From Turneriella sp. (GTDB taxonomy: Bacteria > Spirochaetota > Leptospiria > Turneriellales > Turneriellaceae): a DNA stretch of 64,000 bases. Numbering within the stretch: the stretch's first letter is position 1; every line of letters starts with the position of its first letter. Location: positions 62,001 to 126,000 of the forward strand of contig JABARV010000001.1 in the NCBI GenBank assembly GCA_019186965.1, read 5' to 3'. Shown piece after piece: positions 41,675 through 49,879 of the stretch. Under the pieces are notes generated by a model. It was not told the DNA's origin. It did not search any database and saw only the letters and a list, made by a program, of their open reading frames with translations. Made by a program: the position numbers and the translations under genes.

Positions 41675-42577
41675 ATGGCAAAAGCAGAACCCACCAAAAA
41701 ATCACCCCCTCGTTTCCATGAAGATCACCTTACTTTTTTTCGATGCAGCGACGGCGTCGAAAGACAAATACATATTTGGGGCTCTGATAAACCAAACGCT
41801 GTTTTCGTTGCAATCCACGGAGGAATGGCGCATGCTGGCGATTGGGTAACTCCCGCACTGTACTTTAAAAAGAAAAATTGGACAACTGTAGCGTTCGACC
41901 TCAACGGACACACAGGCCACAGGCGTATTGATATCCCCTCTTTTTCCATTTTTGTAGACGATCTTGAAATTTTTATCCAATGGACGAAAATGCGTTACCC
42001 CAAGACGCCAATTATTATCCTTTCGCATTCGATGGGCGCCCTTATCGCAGCCCATTTTGCACTCAAAAAACGTCCGCAAGGCGACGAACAAATTAAAGGA
42101 TACATTATGTCATCCCCCTATTTTGGTAATGCAATAAAAGTTTCTCCGATCCTTATAATGTTATCTAAAGTTTTTGCGGCGCTTCTCCCTAAAATGAAGG
42201 TGCCCCTGCCCTCGATTACCGGAAGCCTTACGCACGATTCGACAATTACCGCACGCCACCGGCAAGACGAAAAAGATTTATTGCGTGCAAGCGAATCTTC
42301 ATTACGTTTTGGAAATGAGCTCCTAAGAGCGCAAGACCAGTTATATACAATTATGGCAAGATGGCAAGATCCTCTGTTTATGGTTGTCGCTGGAAACGAC
42401 CTTGTCGCCGACGTAAAGGCTACAGAAGCTTTGGCGCACGAAATCGATCCACAACTTTTACGCTACGACTATTACCCCGAAAACTACCACGAAAATTTTA
42501 ACGAGCTCAACCGTAATAAAATTTTTAAAGATATCGAAAAGTGGGTGGGCACACGCCTTAACTCTGAAAAAAAATAG
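41675..42577 (+). CDS. Alpha/beta hydrolase, monoacylglycerol-lipase-like
   Basis: This is a 300-residue serine hydrolase of the lysophospholipase/monoacylglycerol lipase group. The oxyanion HGGMAHAGDW segment is followed by the nucleophile in LSHSMGALIA (Ser replaces the first Gly of G-x-S-x-G), the acid in AGNDLVAD and the histidine in YHENFNE, typical of the group. Start ATG at 41675 has a clean GGAG site. No signal peptide is seen, so it is likely cytosolic. Substrate is unknown but a lysolipid or monoglyceride would fit. Confidence 0.85.
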   Translation: MAKAEPTKKSPPRFHEDHLTFFRCSDGVERQIHIWGSDKPNAVFVAIHGGMAHAGDWVTPALYFKKKNWTTVAFDLNGHTGHRRIDIPSFSIFVDDLEIFIQWTKMRYPKTPIIILSHSMGALIAAHFALKKRPQGDEQIKGYIMSSPYFGNAIKVSPILIMLSKVFAALLPKMKVPLPSITGSLTHDSTITARHRQDEKDLLRASESSLRFGNELLRAQDQLYTIMARWQDPLFMVVAGNDLVADVKATEALAHEIDPQLLRYDYYPENYHENFNELNRNKIFKDIEKWVGTRLNSEKK

Positions 42578-42580
42578 CCT

Positions 42581-43402
42581 TCAACGCGCAACAACAATTA
42601 ACCCTAATGCGTCTGCACGTTCTATAAACTCCTTTGGGTCAACAACAAGGGTTTGTGCTGCTTCAACAACTAAAGCGCCCAAGTTGAAGTTTTTCATCGT
42701 TTCAAGAGTAGTTATTCCCACGGTGGGAAGATCAAAGCGTGCGTCTTGCGACGCCTTTGCTGTTTTACAGACGACACCAGTACTTTTACCTTTGTAGTGT
42801 TTTAGTATTGTTCCTGCACGTGCAATTGCAGCATCCGTACCCTCAATTGCTTCAATTGCTAAAATCATTTTTTCGCACACAATTGCCGTTTGCCCAATAT
42901 CTAAACTTCCAACACGGCGGCTTAGGTTATAACCAAATTCGATGTCGTCCAAAAGAGTTTGAGTTTCGACTTTTTTTTGGGTATGAGTTCCGGAAGGTAA
43001 AAAACACCCTTCTAAAAGAAATTTTTGTTCAAGAATTTCAATCCCTGCTTTTTGTAAAAGCGACGCAAATGCATGGAATAACGAATCGTCCCTTCTGTCA
43101 GGAACTGTGCTATAAATTTTTTCCGCCTCGCTATCACGCACGACATCTTCTAAAATACGTTGCTTTTCAAGTTTACCTAAAAGTACAATATGGGTAATTT
43201 TATCTTCTAACAAATACCCCATTACTTTTTGGATTTCACCTACAGAAACTTTACGCAAACGAATTGAAGTATCTTTTTGGAGGGTTGGATCTAATATAGC
43301 CTCGGCAATATGGTAAAGCACAAAAGGAAGATTACGCCTTTGCGCATTTTGTACAGCGATACGCGGTAGTTTTCCTGCGCCCGCAAAAATAGCAAGTTGC
43401 AT
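42581..43402 (-). CDS. lpxI: UDP-2,3-diacylglucosamine pyrophosphatase LpxI
   Basis: LpxI splits UDP-2,3-diacylglucosamine to lipid X and UMP, a step of lipid A synthesis; it replaces LpxH in alphaproteobacteria and some spirochaetes. The 273 residues match family length. Motifs seen are AIFAGAGKLP, VLLGKLEK, a DDSLF segment, GQTAIVCEKMILAIEAIEGTD, the KTAKASQDARFDLPTVG block and GLIVVAR at the end. Its ATG overlaps the deoC stop (TAATG), so it is the last gene of the rpsP-khpA-rimM-deoC run. Its presence supports an LPS-bearing outer membrane. Confidence 0.9.
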   Translation of the reverse strand: MQLAIFAGAGKLPRIAVQNAQRRNLPFVLYHIAEAILDPTLQKDTSIRLRKVSVGEIQKVMGYLLEDKITHIVLLGKLEKQRILEDVVRDSEAEKIYSTVPDRRDDSLFHAFASLLQKAGIEILEQKFLLEGCFLPSGTHTQKKVETQTLLDDIEFGYNLSRRVGSLDIGQTAIVCEKMILAIEAIEGTDAAIARAGTILKHYKGKSTGVVCKTAKASQDARFDLPTVGITTLETMKNFNLGALVVEAAQTLVVDPKEFIERADALGLIVVAR

Positions 43403-44370
43403 TAGCTCAACGAAAAATAATCAAGAGATTGGTAGCTTCCTTTGATTTGTTTCGCATACTGCATCAAAAGATCGTTTAAGAGGGTTGATGCACCAAAGCG
43501 AAACCAATCGGGACTAAGCCATGCGTCGCCTAATGTTTCTTTAACCATCACAAGGTAGTGCAAAGCTTCTTTAGACGTTTTTATTCCCCCCGCAGGTTTC
43601 ATGCCTATTTTAATTCCTGTGTCGTCGTAATAATCGCGGATGCACTCGAGCATCACAAGCGTAACAGGCATTGTTGCATTTACTGCTGCTTTGCCTGTAG
43701 AAGTTTTAATGAAATCGGCTCCTGCACGCATGGCGATAAAACTCGCACGGCGCACGTTATCTAAAGTTTCCAACTCGCCTGTTTCTAAAATAACTTTAAG
43801 GTGCGCTTTTCCGCACGCTTCTTTAACAGCGGCGATTTCATCGAATACATAATTGTACTCGCCCGCAAGAAACGCTCCACGCGAAATAACCATATCAACT
43901 TCGTCTGCACCCAAGTCTACCGAACGGCGTACATCTTCGAGTTTAATTTCGAGTGGCACCTGCGCCGCAGGAAACGCCGTAGAAACACACGCGATGTGGA
44001 TTTTTGAACCTTTAAGCGCTTTCTTTGCGATGGGAATCATGTTGGGGTATACGCATACTGCCGCTACCTGCGGCACCCCAGGAAGCTCAGACGGGCGAAG
44101 CGCCTTTTGGCAAAGCTGGATTACTTTTCCTGGGCTATCTTTTCCCTCTAAAGTGGTAAGGTCAATCATGCTAATTGCAAGACGGATGCCCGCAAGTTTC
44201 GCATCGTTTTTGATGCTACGTGTTTTAAAACGGGCAACCCTTTCTTCAACTGCTACTTGATCGACAGGCGTATACATGGGGTCTAACGTGGGGCTAGGAT
44301 ACAGGCGCGGCGCTGCGGAATTCCATAGCTGTGGAGTTTTTGCTGTCGCTACCTTCGTGAGGGACTTCAT
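43402..44370 (-). CDS. deoC: Deoxyribose-phosphate aldolase
   Basis: DeoC splits 2-deoxyribose-5-phosphate to glyceraldehyde-3-phosphate and acetaldehyde in deoxynucleoside breakdown. The 322-residue product is of the longer class (E. coli/eukaryote-like). The Schiff-base lysine is in ADFIKTSTGKA, the second lysine in IKIGMKPAGGIKT, and the conserved GADEVDMVISRGAF is present. The N-terminal 45 residues are extra and poorly conserved. It lies 57 bases after rimM and overlaps lpxI by one base. Confidence 0.92.
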   Translation of the reverse strand: MKSLTKVATAKTPQLWNSAAPRLYPSPTLDPMYTPVDQVAVEERVARFKTRSIKNDAKLAGIRLAISMIDLTTLEGKDSPGKVIQLCQKALRPSELPGVPQVAAVCVYPNMIPIAKKALKGSKIHIACVSTAFPAAQVPLEIKLEDVRRSVDLGADEVDMVISRGAFLAGEYNYVFDEIAAVKEACGKAHLKVILETGELETLDNVRRASFIAMRAGADFIKTSTGKAAVNATMPVTLVMLECIRDYYDDTGIKIGMKPAGGIKTSKEALHYLVMVKETLGDAWLSPDWFRFGASTLLNDLLMQYAKQIKGSYQSLDYFSLS

Positions 44371-44427
44371 GGGTGAAAAGCCAAGCTATGCCGAGCGGCG
44401 TCAAGTAGAAAGAGTATAAGTATGTTT

Positions 44428-45009
44428 TTAAATTACAAAATCTTGCCAATGCGACAAACCAACACGGTTATTTACCAAATCGACATTATCCCAAAAGGGA
44501 TACATGAGCGGAATGCTAAAAAATTTTCCATTTTTTTCGCTTTGTATATAAACAAGGGTATTTAGGCCTAAATCCTCAAGCGCTGTAATTTTTCCAATAT
44601 AACTTTTTGTGTTTGTATCAAAAACTTGAAGGCCTATAATTTCGTAAAAGTATAAATCTGTCCATGTAGGATTTTTTCCTTTTCGCTCTTCTTGCGCCAA
44701 AAGAAGAAGGCTTGCAAGAGGCGCCGCTATATAAAGGTGGGTGAGCAACGCTGCATTTTCACGCGTTTTTACCGATAAAAAAGAAACACGGTTTATATCG
44801 CAGTGTACCAAAGTTTCCGTAGAATGGATACGGTAATTTGTTAAAGGCTGTGCAATATTTTCAGAAGTACTCACCAAAAATATTTCTTTTTGGATAAAGT
44901 GTTTTAAATGCACACCCCACTGGCTAATGCGGATGCCGCCACGCACGCCTACAGGCGCCCCTAAACGCGCCAAAGCGACAAGGGGGTCTTGGGTTATATC
45001 TTGGGACAA
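44428..45009 (-). CDS. rimM: 16S rRNA processing protein RimM
   Basis: RimM helps mature the 30S subunit by binding S19. The product (about 193 residues) shows LVALARLGAPVGVRGGIRIS at the N-terminus, the central strand set, and the PRC-barrel end: GLQVFDTNTKSYIGKITAL, ending with FSIPLMYPFWDNVDLVNNRV. It lies directly behind rpsP and khpA. Its start is unclear: the frame overlaps khpA and has only TTG codons (45009 or 45033) before the conserved region; 45009 keeps it clear of khpA except for a few bases. The sequence is quite divergent from the E. coli protein. trmD, normally next, is absent. Confidence 0.75.
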   Translation of the reverse strand: MSQDITQDPLVALARLGAPVGVRGGIRISQWGVHLKHFIQKEIFLVSTSENIAQPLTNYRIHSTETLVHCDINRVSFLSVKTRENAALLTHLYIAAPLASLLLLAQEERKGKNPTWTDLYFYEIIGLQVFDTNTKSYIGKITALEDLGLNTLVYIQSEKNGKFFSIPLMYPFWDNVDLVNNRVGLSHWQDFVI

Positions 45010-45016
45010 GTATTGG

Positions 45017-45313
45017 TTAATCTTCGTCGACAATTTCGAGAAGAATTTTTTGGTATTTTTCTTCACGCCCGTCGTCGAGAATAATTTTTTTAATTGAAAT
45101 CGCGTTAAGAAGTACTCGCATCGCTTTTGCAATGCGTCCGCCTTTTCCAATAATCATGCCGATGTCTTCTTTATTGACGCGCAACTCGAGAATAAGCGAT
45201 GCGGGACTTTTTACTGGCACCACTTGTACATCATCCGCATGGCGCACAAGGCTACGTGCGATATACTCCACTAACGAGGCGGGGTCGGAGTTTCTCTCAG
45301 TGTCGATATCCAC
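45017..45313 (-). CDS. khpA: KH-domain RNA-binding protein KhpA
   Basis: This 98-residue protein is one KH domain with the GxxG loop in GMIIGKGGRIAKAMR and the flanking strand-helix pattern. In other bacteria KhpA (YlqC) pairs with KhpB and binds RNAs linked to cell division. Its place directly behind rpsP is conserved across many phyla. A LEIVDED end follows the last helix. The stop is close to the rimM start, so these genes are coupled. Start used is at 45313; the first ten residues are charged and variable. Confidence 0.85.
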   Translation of the reverse strand: MDIDTERNSDPASLVEYIARSLVRHADDVQVVPVKSPASLILELRVNKEDIGMIIGKGGRIAKAMRVLLNAISIKKIILDDGREEKYQKILLEIVDED

Positions 45314-45335
45314 GTTATTTACTTACTCCGCGTGT

Positions 45336-45668
45336 TTAAGCTGCTTTACGTTTGGCTCTTGCTTTTTCGTTTAGGCGTTTGTTCTTTGCGCCTTTTTTAG
45401 CCGCTTTGACTTCGGCAAAAGGTTTCCACATGCCTGCTTTAGAGAGGATGCTTTTTACAGTATCCGAAGGTTGCGCCCCTTTTGAGAGCCATGCGCTAAT
45501 TTTTTCTTTATCTAAACGCACTTGCTTGTCGTCTTTTACCAACGGATGGTAGAGACCCACGATTTCTAAAAATTTACCGTCGCGTTTTACGGTTGAAGAT
45601 GCCGCAACAATGCGATAATAAGGTGCTTTTTTAGTGCCGTAGCGTTGCAAGCGAAGCTTTACAGTCAT
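45336..45668 (-). CDS. rpsP: 30S ribosomal protein S16
   Basis: S16 binds 16S rRNA during 30S assembly. The conserved N-terminus MTVKLRLQRYGTKKAPYYRI and the KFLEIVGLYHPL region identify it without doubt. At 110 residues it is longer than E. coli S16 (82), with a basic C-terminal tail (VKAAKKGAKNKRLNEKARAK) probably contacting rRNA. It heads the run rpsP-khpA-rimM-deoC-lpxI on the minus strand. Confidence 0.97.
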   Translation of the reverse strand: MTVKLRLQRYGTKKAPYYRIVAASSTVKRDGKFLEIVGLYHPLVKDDKQVRLDKEKISAWLSKGAQPSDTVKSILSKAGMWKPFAEVKAAKKGAKNKRLNEKARAKRKAA

Positions 45669-45716
45669 AGAGTTATTTTCTGTATTGGAGACAGAGCGTC
45701 AAATTCAAAATAGCGA

Positions 45717-46709
45717 TTAAACAAAAGAACGCAAAAGCTCTTCTCTACTCTTATTCGTTAGGTATGCGGGCGGGATATCTAAAATGGTAAACGCACCCGT
45801 TTTTCTCTCTTCTGCAAGGCGGTACGCAGCACGTGCATGCGCCACCAAAATATGCCCTGTTGCAACGGGGTTACTCTCCCAAGTGTTGCGGTACTCGACA
45901 AGCGCCTTTTCGCCACCGCCTAAAACTCCCGCACCAATTACCAAGCCATCGTGCGGGAAACCAGCATATTGAGCCTTAAGTTCTTCTTCGGTGACAAAAT
46001 TAACAACGGTACGATACGGCTCAAAATATCCCGGCATCGAAACAATTTCTTGGGTTACTTTTTCTTTATCTGCTCCCTCTTCAAGAACGACAAAACACTC
46101 GCGCCAGTGCATGTCGCGTGCCGTAAATGTCGGATTTTCTCCGTTCCTAATTTTTTCAATCGCTTCACCAATTGCATGCGTATATTGCCGTGCGTCTTTG
46201 ACCCCGTTTATAGTACGTAGCGCATCCGAGTGTCCCATGCTAAGCCCGCCTTTGGGAGAAAGCCCATAAAAGCCGTACATTTTTGCGTTAGGAATAACAA
46301 CCGTACCCATAACTCGCTCCAACGAAAAGGTTCCTGGATCCCAACCCGCCGAAATTACTGCAACCTTAGAGCTTTTTTTAGCTACACTATCCATTTGCGC
46401 AAAATACTCAGGAATTTTACTATGGTTATCAAAGCTATCCACGGTGTTGATCAACGCCGCAAACTGGGGGCCTTGTGCAGGAAGATCGTCTTTCGAGCCA
46501 CCGCATAAAATTGCCACATCTATGCCTTTAAGTTTTTCTATAGCGTCTATGGAGTAGACGGGCAAAGACAAGCCCTCTTTTTTAACGCGTTCGGGGGAGC
46601 GTGAAAAAATCGCAGAGGCTGTTATATCGGCGTTTTGTTTAAGCGCAGAAAGAACACCTTTACCAACGTTTCCATAACCAACGATGGCGACATTAATTTT
46701 ATTTCCCAT
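45717..46709 (-). CDS. ddh: meso-Diaminopimelate dehydrogenase
   Basis: Ddh makes meso-diaminopimelate in one NADPH-dependent step from tetrahydrodipicolinate, ammonia and the reducing cofactor, a shortcut to peptidoglycan and lysine. The 330-residue product has the Rossmann NVAIVGYGNVGKGVL, the substrate-loop FDNHSKIPEYF segment, SAGWDPGTFSLERV, GLSMGHSDALRTINGV and the TWESNPVATGHILVAHARA end, all typical. It is divergent from lysC with 113 bases between, so both ends of the pathway (aspartate kinase and DAP formation) are coded here. The enzyme is found in only some bacteria. Confidence 0.92.
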   Translation of the reverse strand: MGNKINVAIVGYGNVGKGVLSALKQNADITASAIFSRSPERVKKEGLSLPVYSIDAIEKLKGIDVAILCGGSKDDLPAQGPQFAALINTVDSFDNHSKIPEYFAQMDSVAKKSSKVAVISAGWDPGTFSLERVMGTVVIPNAKMYGFYGLSPKGGLSMGHSDALRTINGVKDARQYTHAIGEAIEKIRNGENPTFTARDMHWRECFVVLEEGADKEKVTQEIVSMPGYFEPYRTVVNFVTEEELKAQYAGFPHDGLVIGAGVLGGGEKALVEYRNTWESNPVATGHILVAHARAAYRLAEERKTGAFTILDIPPAYLTNKSREELLRSFV

Positions 46710-46822
46710 GGAAAATTTTGCGCTCTACACGGATGTACTTTAACGCGTAAAGTTGTTTTTAGAATTGAAGTTGTAAATGACGTGGTGTTTAATTTTTTCT
46801 TTCTGGCGAAAGTTACATTCTT

Positions 46823-48067
46823 ATGAGTAAGATTCTGGTTCAGAAATTCGGCGGCACCTCCGTCGGCGACCCGGAACGCATTAAGCGCGTTGCCGCGCGC
46901 ATCAAAAGCTATTACGAAAAAGGCTACCAACTGGTTGTCGTCGTTTCTGCAATGGGAGACACTACAGATGACCTCATAGAGCTTGCTGCCAAAATTTCAA
47001 AAAATCCGCCTAAACGTGAAATGGATATGCTGCTTTCGACGGGAGAACAAATTTCGATTTCACTTTTGGCAATGGCTTTAGCCGAAACTGGTGTTCCTGC
47101 GATTAGTTTCACCGGCGGCCAAGTTAACATTGTCACCGACGGAAATTTTTCTAACGCACGCATCGAATCCATCGATACAGCAAGGCTAACCCACGAGCTT
47201 TCGCAAAATCATGTTTGCATCGTTGCAGGGTTTCAAGGCGTGGATGTACAGCAAAACATAACGACATTGGGGCGTGGTGGTTCGGATACAACCGCAGTCG
47301 CCCTTGCCGCAGCGCTTAAAGCAAAAGAATGCGAAATTTATACCGATGTCGACGGCGTCTATACAACCGACCCCAACAAAGTCGATGGCGCTCGTAAGTT
47401 AAGCCAAATTAGCTACGACGAAATGCTCGAACTTGCTTCTTTGGGAGCGGGTGTCCTGCATAGCCGCGCTGTAGAATTTGCTAAAAAATACGATGTTGTC
47501 ATCCATGTAAAATCAAGTTTTAACTATAACGAAGGCACAAAAATTGTTAGCGAGAACGATATGATGGAAAAAATTTTGGTGACTGGTGTCACACTAAAAA
47601 ACGACGATGCGCGTGTAACCGTTGCGGATATTCCTGACAAACCTGGGATTGCCGCCGAACTTTTTGGAGCGCTTGCGGAGAAAAAAATTAATATCGATGT
47701 AATTGTACAATCTTCTGGCCGTGCGCAAAAAGGTTCTAAAGAAGAAAAAACGAACACCATTTCTTTTACAACTCCTGTAGCAAGCGTATCTACCGCACAA
47801 GAAGTTTTGTCAGCGCTTACCAAAAAATGGGGCGCTGGCTCTATCTCCACCGATGAAAATATCGCTATTGTTTCCGCTGTAGGTATTGGAATGAAATCGC
47901 ACACAGGTGTTGCGGCAAGTATGTTTAAAGCGCTTGCAGATAACAACATCAACATTGAAATGATCTCTACCAGTGAAATCAAAATTTCCTGCGTTATCGC
48001 GCAAGAAAGGGGTAAAGACGCGCTACGCCTTATCCACCATGTTTTTGGGCTCGACAATGTCGCGTAG
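46823..48067 (+). CDS. lysC: Aspartate kinase
   Basis: LysC phosphorylates aspartate, the first step to lysine, methionine and threonine. The 414-residue product has the kinase motifs [42 protein letters not shown] and [11 protein letters not shown], then two C-terminal ACT domains ([20 protein letters not shown] and [16 protein letters not shown]) that bind feedback inhibitors. It starts with ATG and is divergent from ddh. An internal ATG pair at about residue 248 could start a separate regulatory chain, as in Bacillus, but no site before it was verified. Confidence 0.95.
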   Translation: MSKILVQKFGGTSVGDPERIKRVAARIKSYYEKGYQLVVVVSAMGDTTDDLIELAAKISKNPPKREMDMLLSTGEQISISLLAMALAETGVPAISFTGGQVNIVTDGNFSNARIESIDTARLTHELSQNHVCIVAGFQGVDVQQNITTLGRGGSDTTAVALAAALKAKECEIYTDVDGVYTTDPNKVDGARKLSQISYDEMLELASLGAGVLHSRAVEFAKKYDVVIHVKSSFNYNEGTKIVSENDMMEKILVTGVTLKNDDARVTVADIPDKPGIAAELFGALAEKKINIDVIVQSSGRAQKGSKEEKTNTISFTTPVASVSTAQEVLSALTKKWGAGSISTDENIAIVSAVGIGMKSHTGVAASMFKALADNNINIEMISTSEIKISCVIAQERGKDALRLIHHVFGLDNVA

Positions 48068-48084
48068 CGTAAAAGAGTTTTTAC

Positions 48085-48906
48085 GTGCCTACAGAGAAAA
48101 CAGAAGCACATAAATCCATCGGCGTTTTCGATTCTGGGTTAGGCGGACTTACTGTCCTTAAAGAAATACACCGTGTACTTCCACAGGAAAACCTTGTGTA
48201 CTTTGGCGACACCGCACGCGTTCCTTACGGAAATAAATCCAGCGCAACGATAATACGCTATTCTAAAGAAATTGCCGAGTTTCTCATCCAGCGCGACGTA
48301 AAAGCGATTGTCGTCGCCTGCAACACAGCGTCGTCTTATGCGCTCGACGCACTCAAGCAAATGACATCGATTCCCGTATTGGGTGTCATTGACCCCGCAG
48401 TGGGGGCGTTGGCACAGAGGGCGAAAAAACAAAGTGCCGCTGGCCTTATTGCAACCAAAAGCACAATCCATAGCGGCGCGTACGACGCTGCCCTCAAGCG
48501 CCACCACGGCGAGCAATTTTTGGTAAGCCGCGCATGCCCACTTCTGGTGCCTGTTATCGAAGAGGGATTTATCGACAGCCCCATTACCGAAGAAATTTTA
48601 CGTATTTATTTGCAACCAATGGTTGATGAAGGCATTGAATACCTTTTATTGGGATGCACCCATTATCCGCTAATTGCCCGCGTGATTGTGCGCCTTTACC
48701 CGCACTTGAAGCTCATCGATAGCGCCGAAGAAACAGCAGCAACACTCAAAAATTTATTAACGCAAATGCAGCTACTCAACACGGCACCTCAAGGGCGCAT
48801 TGAACTTTATGTCTCAGACATGACAGAAAGCATGCGCGAGTTAAAAGAACTATTTTTCCAAAACAGCGTCGATCGCTTTGAAGTAGTTAAAATCACGAAC
48901 GATTGA
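48085..48906 (+). CDS. murI: Glutamate racemase
   Basis: MurI turns L-glutamate to D-glutamate for peptidoglycan. Its 273 residues contain GVFDSGLGGLTVLKE, the first catalytic cysteine in VACNTASS, the second in LLGCTHYPLI, and the YFGDTARVPYGNK segment. It lies 17 bases after lysC, so it is probably read with it; together with ddh, these are peptidoglycan precursor genes. The start used is GTG at 48085. It converges on the unknown gene downstream. Confidence 0.94.
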   Translation: MPTEKTEAHKSIGVFDSGLGGLTVLKEIHRVLPQENLVYFGDTARVPYGNKSSATIIRYSKEIAEFLIQRDVKAIVVACNTASSYALDALKQMTSIPVLGVIDPAVGALAQRAKKQSAAGLIATKSTIHSGAYDAALKRHHGEQFLVSRACPLLVPVIEEGFIDSPITEEILRIYLQPMVDEGIEYLLLGCTHYPLIARVIVRLYPHLKLIDSAEETAATLKNLLTQMQLLNTAPQGRIELYVSDMTESMRELKELFFQNSVDRFEVVKITND

Positions 48907-48913
48907 AATTCTA

Positions 48914-49768
48914 TTACGCAATTTCTTCAAGCGCGTCTCGCAAATCAAAGTCGGCGATATCCGCCGCTGTTACCAAGTCGCGTGCAGTAACTGCTTGGGT
49001 TAAATCGCCTAAAAGTGATACTATTTTTTGAACGACCTCTGCTTTTACATCTTTCGCTATACGCATAAGCATTGCAGCATCGACAAGAGTTTGCGATACA
49101 AGCTCCAACTTTGTAAGGGCATCGTGTTCTTTACCTTGCGTAAAATATGCAGCAACTTTTTCTAAATCTTTTTTAATTTCTGGAATTTGTTCGCGAAAAC
49201 GTGCGATTCTTTCTTTAGCTTCTTCGGGTTGTACGCGTGAAAATTCTCTCTCGCGCAGCCAGAGTTTGAGTTGGTACTGTACCGCTCCAAGCGCGTTTAT
49301 CTTTTCAACTAAGTCATTGTTATTTAAAAGTGCATTCACTGCTTTTTCCATGTACTCGATACTTTCGGGTACTAAGTGTCGGGAAAGCGTTTCCAAAGAT
49401 TCGGCGATAAAAGACGACCCCGAAAGTAAATCCGCCTTTTCATTTTCGGAAAGCTCCCTTGCGTCTTGGATTGATTTTGCAAGGTGTAATCCCGCACGAT
49501 CGGTATAGTCAATAAGCTCGCGTAAGTTTGATTCAATAAGCGAAGCTTGGTCTCCCATGCGTAGGTGTATTGTTTCAATTTCATCAGAATTTAGGCTTTC
49601 TTTTTCTTTGTATTGCGGTTTTGCTGCCACGTGGTAATCGATGATAAAAACTTTTTGCGACTCTGCCCACGCGGAAAGTTTTTTTAAAATTTCTACAAAT
49701 GGCAAGCTGCCTTCAAGAGTAAAATTTAGCTCTTCTTCTCCCGCGCCTGTGTCGAAAAATATCTTCAT
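48914..49768 (-). CDS. Conserved-looking cytosolic helical protein of unknown function
   Basis: This 284-residue acidic protein has no signal or membrane helix. The first 45 residues look like alternating strand and helix (MKIFFDTGAGEEELNFTLEG); the rest is helical with heptad-like spacing, suggesting a coiled-coil bundle (ESNLRELIDYTDRAGLHLAK, QYQLKLWLREREFSRVQPEE). No motif or family is recognised. It is monocistronic between convergent murI and the divergent vWA protein gene. The gap upstream is 111 bases. Confidence 0.55.
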   Translation of the reverse strand: MKIFFDTGAGEEELNFTLEGSLPFVEILKKLSAWAESQKVFIIDYHVAAKPQYKEKESLNSDEIETIHLRMGDQASLIESNLRELIDYTDRAGLHLAKSIQDARELSENEKADLLSGSSFIAESLETLSRHLVPESIEYMEKAVNALLNNNDLVEKINALGAVQYQLKLWLREREFSRVQPEEAKERIARFREQIPEIKKDLEKVAAYFTQGKEHDALTKLELVSQTLVDAAMLMRIAKDVKAEVVQKIVSLLGDLTQAVTARDLVTAADIADFDLRDALEEIA

Positions 49769-49879
49769 ATTTTAATAACGTCGATAATGCAAGTTTCCAA
49801 AAGCGAATTATATTTTTTTGAACCTGCTAAGTTATGTAGCGTCTAATTTACAAACGTTTGGAAAGTAACGAGGTTATCT

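Noticed and set aside
46710-46822. Lysine riboswitch between ddh and lysC
   Set aside because: The gap is too short and AT-rich and shows none of the helices of the L-box.
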